Shown: positions 44,096 to 47,600 of the stretch, in pieces
Layout of the letters: every line of letters starts with the position of its first letter
Position numbering within the stretch: position 1 is the stretch's first letter
Source: Acidimicrobiaceae bacterium
GTDB taxonomy: Bacteria > Actinomycetota > Acidimicrobiia > Acidimicrobiales > RAAP-2
Length of the DNA: 47,600 nt
NCBI GenBank assembly: GCA_003132305.1
Contig: PKXJ01000032.1
Span: 1-47,600, forward strand
Direction: 5' to 3'
Program-made: the position numbers and the translations under genes
The notes under the pieces: model-generated
Told to the model about the DNA's origin: nothing
What the model saw: only the letters and a program-made list of their open reading frames with translations
The model's database searches: none

Positions 44096-45186
44096 GGCAC
44101 CAACTTAGAGGGGCAGCCGAGCGTCACGTTCGCTTGGACCACCTTTGACTTCTGATCAAAGGTCAGGTGCGCCGACGTGTAGGCGGGCGTCAGATAGAGC
44201 GTCGACACTAGTTGATCCCAGTTGTCAATGTCCGTGCCGTTCCACTCGGTCAAGATGTCACCCACGGCGACGTTGGCGTGCGCGGCCGCGCTGTAGCGCA
44301 CGACCTTGGTCACCACGACGCCCCCGCCCTGTTCGTCCTTGCCGTTGACGCCAAGTTCCGCGTGACAGCCGTGTCCCGTCGCGACGACTTCGGCCACGCG
44401 GGCGACGAAGAGGGCCGGGTACCAGAAGTGACGTGACGACAGTACGGCTACGACGTGACCCTGCGAGTCGATCGCGATCGCGTCGACGTAACTACTCAGG
44501 CTCGTGTCGGACTTCGTGGCCAAGTAGCGCACGACTCCCTGGGCGTTGATCAGGGGGTCGCCGAGCGTGGTCATGGACCAGTCGTACTCGGGTGTCTTCG
44601 TCGAGCCGCGCACGATCGGCGCGACGGCCACGACTGACGTACTCGCGGGCATCGCGTCGAGTTTCATCGCCACGACCGGAACGCTCAAGTGCACGATGGA
44701 AAAGCCCATGACATTGTCACGGCCCTTGAGCGTCACGGGGAAGTTCACCCTGGTGGCGGTGGAACCGGTGATGAGTGCGTTCACGGGAATAGTCACCGTC
44801 GTCACCGCCAGATCGTGCGGCAGCACCAGCGCCGAGACGTGCAGCACGTGACCCGGCGTCGTGATCGTGAGGTCGACGGTGTTCTGGGCGGCGGCCCGAC
44901 TCGACGCCGGCAGCAAGCTGAGTTTGGTGGCCAAATGTGCCGGTAGATCGCCGTTTGGCGTGCCCGAGCCTCGATTGACGATCAGCACGACACCGCCCAC
45001 CACTAAGAGTACGGCCATGCCGCCCGCGATGATTCGCGGAATGGTCGGGCGAGAGTGTACGCCGGTCGTCGTCGCCAGCGTCTCAAAGCTCGGGAGTTCA
45101 CTCGGATGGACCCAGGGACGGCTCTCAGCCGGAGGTCGCGCGCGGCGGCCCCTGCGCCACCACCTCGTTCTATCCCAACCAGCCAC
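44092..45186 (-). CDS. Membrane-anchored HtrA-like PDZ protein, catalytically degenerate
   Basis: A 364-residue protein. A basic cytoplasmic N-terminus with RPWVHPSELP, a motif frequent in actinobacterial membrane proteases, precedes one membrane helix (IIAGGMAVLLVVGGVVLIV, about residues 52-70). The outer part has a trypsin-like layout and a C-terminal PDZ domain (from about residue 275: VRYSAAAHANVAVGDILTEWNG). The usual TNAHVV, DLAV and GNSGGP stretches are not recognisable; the last is replaced by SSYVDAIAIDSQGHVVAVL. It looks like a pseudoprotease that binds peptides. GTG start; the zincin gene follows with a 4-base overlap, and the MreB-like gene is divergent 57 bases away. Confidence 0.7.
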   Translation of the reverse strand: MAGWDRTRWWRRGRRARPPAESRPWVHPSELPSFETLATTTGVHSRPTIPRIIAGGMAVLLVVGGVVLIVNRGSGTPNGDLPAHLATKLSLLPASSRAAAQNTVDLTITTPGHVLHVSALVLPHDLAVTTVTIPVNALITGSTATRVNFPVTLKGRDNVMGFSIVHLSVPVVAMKLDAMPASTSVVAVAPIVRGSTKTPEYDWSMTTLGDPLINAQGVVRYLATKSDTSLSSYVDAIAIDSQGHVVAVLSSRHFWYPALFVARVAEVVATGHGCHAELGVNGKDEQGGGVVVTKVVRYSAAAHANVAVGDILTEWNGTDIDNWDQLVSTLYLTPAYTSAHLTFDQKSKVVQANVTLGCPSKLVP

Positions 45187-45229
45187 CCTGTGCAGGCTAG
45201 TTACGAAAGGCCTCTCGCTGGCATCGCCC

Positions 45230-45235
45230 TAACAT
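45230..45235 (+). promoter_or_regulatory. Possible leaderless promoter -10 of the MreB-like gene
   Basis: TAACAT ends 8 bases before the ATG at 45244, and there is no ribosome site between them. This matches the TANNNT-plus-short-gap pattern of leaderless actinobacterial transcripts. Confidence 0.45.
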
Positions 45236-45243
45236 CACTACTC

Positions 45244-46248
45244 ATGGCTGTAGACGTTGCCCTTGACATTGGCACCTCGCACACGCGCTTGGCGACAAGT
45301 CAACGGGGCGTCCTCTTCGATGAACCCACCATGGTCGCCATCGACACCAACACGGGCGTCGTCGTGGAAGTCGGTCACGGCGCGCTCGATCTCGTTGGTC
45401 GCACGTCGCGACACGTGATCGTGTTTCGACCCTTCAACCAAGGCGCCACCGTCGACTTTGACGTCACGTCGCGGCTCATCGCGTCGCTGTTTGATCGCGC
45501 GGGCGTTTCCAAGATGAGCCGAGCACGGGTCGTCATGAGCGTCCCGTCCTTGGCGACGGCCATCGAACGACGCGCGCTTCGCCAAGCCGCCATTCAAGCG
45601 GGTGCGCGTGAAGTCTCTCTGGTGGAAGCGCCGCTCGCGGCCGCGATTGGTCTAGGCCTGCCGGTCCAAGACCCCGTGGGATCGGCGGTGGCGCTGCTGG
45701 GCGCGGGCGCGTCGGAGGCGGCGGTCATCTCCTTAGGGGGCATCGTCACGGGCGCAACGCGCCGACTTGGTGGCAACGACGTGGACGCCGCTATTGCGAC
45801 GTCGCTACGACTCCACCTGGGCGTGGTCGTGGCGCCGTCGGTCGTCGAGATGCTGAAGTGCACGCTCGGGTCCGCGTTGGGAAGAACGGCCGGACTCTCG
45901 GAAGTGGTGCTCGCGCGAAGTGTTGATCGAGGCGAACTCGTCGAAGTGGAAGTGAGCGCCGAGTTGGTGAACTCGGCCGCGTACGACGTACTCAACTCAA
46001 CCGTGCGCATGATCCAAGAGTGCCTCAGCGATACCCCGCCCGATCTCTCCCAGGACGTCAGCGCGAGGGGCATGACGCTGGTCGGGGGACAGGCCAACCT
46101 ACGTGACGTCGACGAGCTCGTCGCCACGGCGACGGGCGTAGAGGTGAACGTCGCCAACCAGGCCGACCTCGTCGTTATTCAAGGACTTCAGGCCTGTCTC
46201 GAAGAGATGGCCTCGCTGCACGCGCTGTTTCGCAGCGCCGATCGCTAG
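45244..46248 (+). CDS. MreB-like actin homologue lacking catalytic acidic residues
   Basis: A 334-residue actin-fold protein aligned over its full length with MreB. The phosphate-1 loop is DIGTSHTRLA (8-17), the connecting region has RVVMSVPS, and the adenosine loop reads GMTLVGGQANLRDVDELV. Two catalytic positions differ: the EEP motif reads VEAP (Ala129 for Glu), and the phosphate-2 motif, normally DIGGGTTE, reads LLGAGASE (Leu151 for Asp). ATP hydrolysis is therefore unlikely, though nucleotide binding or copolymerisation could remain. The upstream frame to 45055 is not MreB-like and lies antisense to the HtrA-like gene. Its stop overlaps that of the HEAT gene within CTAG. Confidence 0.8.
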   Translation: MAVDVALDIGTSHTRLATSQRGVLFDEPTMVAIDTNTGVVVEVGHGALDLVGRTSRHVIVFRPFNQGATVDFDVTSRLIASLFDRAGVSKMSRARVVMSVPSLATAIERRALRQAAIQAGAREVSLVEAPLAAAIGLGLPVQDPVGSAVALLGAGASEAAVISLGGIVTGATRRLGGNDVDAAIATSLRLHLGVVVAPSVVEMLKCTLGSALGRTAGLSEVVLARSVDRGELVEVEVSAELVNSAAYDVLNSTVRMIQECLSDTPPDLSQDVSARGMTLVGGQANLRDVDELVATATGVEVNVANQADLVVIQGLQACLEEMASLHALFRSADR

Positions 46249-46877
46249 TCGTCGTCACTTCGAAGCTGCGTGACGGCCGAGCGCACCTGCCAGTCACGGT
46301 CTTCACCGGCCTCGTCGAGCGCGGCGTCGATGTCGGGGCCTTCGAAGTTCGACAGCGCCACGATCGCTCGACGACGAATCGCCGGTTTGTCCTTGAGCGA
46401 CTCGATGATCGTCGAGCGTCCGCGGTCGTCGCCGATGGCGCCGAGTGCGGCAATGGCCGACTCGCGACAACGCGCGTCCTCGTGTTCCTTGGCGACCCCA
46501 CAGAGGGCCACGACCGCGTCAACGTAGAGGTGTTCACCGAGAACGAAGGCCGCGCCCTCCACCACGAGCGCGTCGTCGTCATCGAGCATTCGTACGACCT
46601 CGTCCAGTATCGAAGGATCCTCCAGCGGCGCGTGCGCCAACTGTTGCAGGGCTTCACGACGCGTCTCGACGTCACCATCGTGAAGGGCGCGAAGCCACAG
46701 GTCGTGCGTCATCATCGACTGACGCACCAGTCCGCGAAGCGCCAGCACCCGTCGACGAGCGATCGATGATTCAAAGCTGTCCATCAGCCGCGCGACGCTC
46801 GCCTCGCCGGGAGTGAAACTTGCGCGTAGCAGTTCGTTCTCAAAGGGCTCAACTAGCGTTGGTTCATCACTTGGCAC
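46245..46877 (-). CDS. HEAT-repeat protein
   Basis: A 210-residue helical protein with about four HEAT-like repeats of roughly 31 residues, for example DVETRREALQQLAH, DALVVEGAAFVLGEHL, DARCRESAIAALGAIGDD and KPAIRRRAIVALSNFEGPD. Such repeats form a curved binding surface with no catalytic site. The GTG start lies only one base after GGAGG, so initiation may be leaderless or atypical. It is convergent with the MreB-like gene (stops overlap by 4 bases) and divergent from the YlbL-type gene. Confidence 0.8.
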   Translation of the reverse strand: MPSDEPTLVEPFENELLRASFTPGEASVARLMDSFESSIARRRVLALRGLVRQSMMTHDLWLRALHDGDVETRREALQQLAHAPLEDPSILDEVVRMLDDDDALVVEGAAFVLGEHLYVDAVVALCGVAKEHEDARCRESAIAALGAIGDDRGRSTIIESLKDKPAIRRRAIVALSNFEGPDIDAALDEAGEDRDWQVRSAVTQLRSDDD

Positions 46878-46883
46878 CCCTCC

Positions 46884-47600
46884 ATTCCATCATCTAAAGC
46901 AAACCGTCGTCGCGCGTGGCGCAACCTGGCCATCCTGCTCGTGTTGTTGATCATCTTCCTTGGGCTGGAGACCATTCGCACCAACGAGTTTGCGATTACG
47001 CCCGGCAACGCGACGCCGGTGGCGCCGCTGGTGAAAATCGCCGGCGTCGCCACGAACCCGCACCACGACAAGATCATGCTCGCCGACGTGTACCTGCAGC
47101 AGTTAACGCTGTGGGATTGGATCGGCTTTCACTTTCAATCGCACGTGCAGTACTTGAGAACCAACCAAGTGGTCGAGCCCGGCATCCCCACCCAGGAACT
47201 CGAAGCGCAGGGATTTCTTCAGATGAGTGACGCGAAACAGGCCGCTGAAGCGGCCGCCTTTCGAGCGATCGGCTGGACCATTCCCGCCACGAACTCAGGG
47301 GCTGTCATAAACGGGGTCATCGCGCCCTCGCCCGCGAAAATGGCCGGCCTTCACGTGGGCGATGAGATTGTGGGCGTCAACGCAGCGACGATACGTACGG
47401 AGTGTCAACTCATTAGTTACACCCGCAACCTCGCGCCCGGAACGGCGTTGACGTTGAAGGTTGAGCGTGTCACGATTTCGAGCCAGGGCGCATTGTCGTA
47501 CTCTTCGACGTCCAGCGTGAAGTTAACCACCGGGACGGTTCCGAATCTGGAAGTGGGCTCCTCGGGATGCCCGGGTGTCTCGGGTATCGAGAAGTCGTTC
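46884..47600 (+). CDS. YlbL-type PDZ membrane protein, 5' part (3' end outside window)
   Basis: The frame encodes a basic N-terminus, one membrane helix (NLAILLVLLIIFLGL), a YlbL/Lon-like domain beginning EFAITPGNATPVAPLVKIAG, and a PDZ domain (INGVIAPSPAKMAGLHVGDEIVGVNA, within residues about 150-190). YlbL proteins are membrane-bound PDZ-Lon-type peptidases; the catalytic part lies beyond the window. The start is unclear. From the in-frame TAG at 46854 there is no ATG, GTG or TTG before the membrane helix; a GTG at 46941 would cut the helix. An ATT at 46884 is used here as a tentative start. Confidence 0.75.
   Translation, partial: MPSSKANRRRAWRNLAILLVLLIIFLGLETIRTNEFAITPGNATPVAPLVKIAGVATNPHHDKIMLADVYLQQLTLWDWIGFHFQSHVQYLRTNQVVEPGIPTQELEAQGFLQMSDAKQAAEAAAFRAIGWTIPATNSGAVINGVIAPSPAKMAGLHVGDEIVGVNAATIRTECQLISYTRNLAPGTALTLKVERVTISSQGALSYSSTSSVKLTTGTVPNLEVGSSGCPGVSGIEKSF

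Noticed and set aside
1-47600. Search for tRNA or rRNA genes, CRISPR arrays, insertion sequences and phage genes
   Set aside because: No T-loop-like GGTTCGAATCC pattern, no regularly spaced direct repeats, and no transposase, integrase or phage structural sequence was recognised by eye. A covariance-model scan would be decisive for tRNAs and riboswitches.

Overview
The window reads as a compact, high-GC chromosome segment of an actinobacterium. Support comes from two WhiB-type iron-sulfur regulators, the actinobacterial ctaE-qcrCAB respiratory cluster with a diheme QcrC and a three-helix Rieske subunit, a HelD-type RNA polymerase helicase, an MprF/LysX-like lipid aminoacyltransferase, a zincin/YlbL neighbourhood like that of mycobacteria, and frequent GTG and TTG starts. 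Assignment to Acidimicrobiia is an inference from the gene repertoire. No rRNA, tRNA, CRISPR array, insertion sequence or prophage was recognised.

Layout. 1-4541: the 3' end of nuoN, an ATP-grasp protein and aminopeptidase N. 4796-12864: a dipeptide/oligopeptide ABC transporter (dppABCD on the minus strand, dppF on the plus strand and overlapping dppD tail to tail), preceded by a homoserine-dehydrogenase-like enzyme and a class V PLP enzyme; together they suggest uptake and breakdown of an unidentified amino compound. 13065-16602: a 1004-residue fusion of a degenerate metallophosphoesterase with an MprF-like lipid aminoacyltransferase, and a small HAD phosphatase. 16607-19114: a divergent oxyR-katA pair with a visible operator, promoter and terminator. 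19117-22501: haem genes hemE-hemH-hemY, translationally coupled. 22622-28950: helD, then ctaE-qcrC-qcrA-qcrB, the cytochrome bc1-aa3 branch of respiration. 29013-34301: histidine utilisation operon hutG-hutH-hutU-hutI. 34302-37611: a gene-poor stretch with a YihY/BrkB membrane protein, a CsbD-like stress protein, a small membrane protein, possible micro-ORFs and a perfect 16-bp inverted repeat. 37612-41027: a MoxR ATPase and its VWA partner. 41149-42974: two WhiB genes, a glutamate formiminotransferase (a second outlet for the formimino group made by the hut pathway) and a small unknown protein.

42971-47600 is the most unusual part. A DUF2342 zincin without its zinc histidines, a membrane-anchored HtrA-like PDZ protein without a recognisable catalytic triad, an MreB-like protein without two catalytic acidic residues, a HEAT-repeat protein and a YlbL-type PDZ protein lie side by side. 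These look like enzyme folds kept as binding or scaffold modules, plausibly an envelope or cell-shape system. With the dead-phosphoesterase/MprF fusion, they are the best candidates here for undescribed biology. Packing is tight throughout: many genes overlap by 1 to 8 bases, and several convergent pairs share stop-codon bases.
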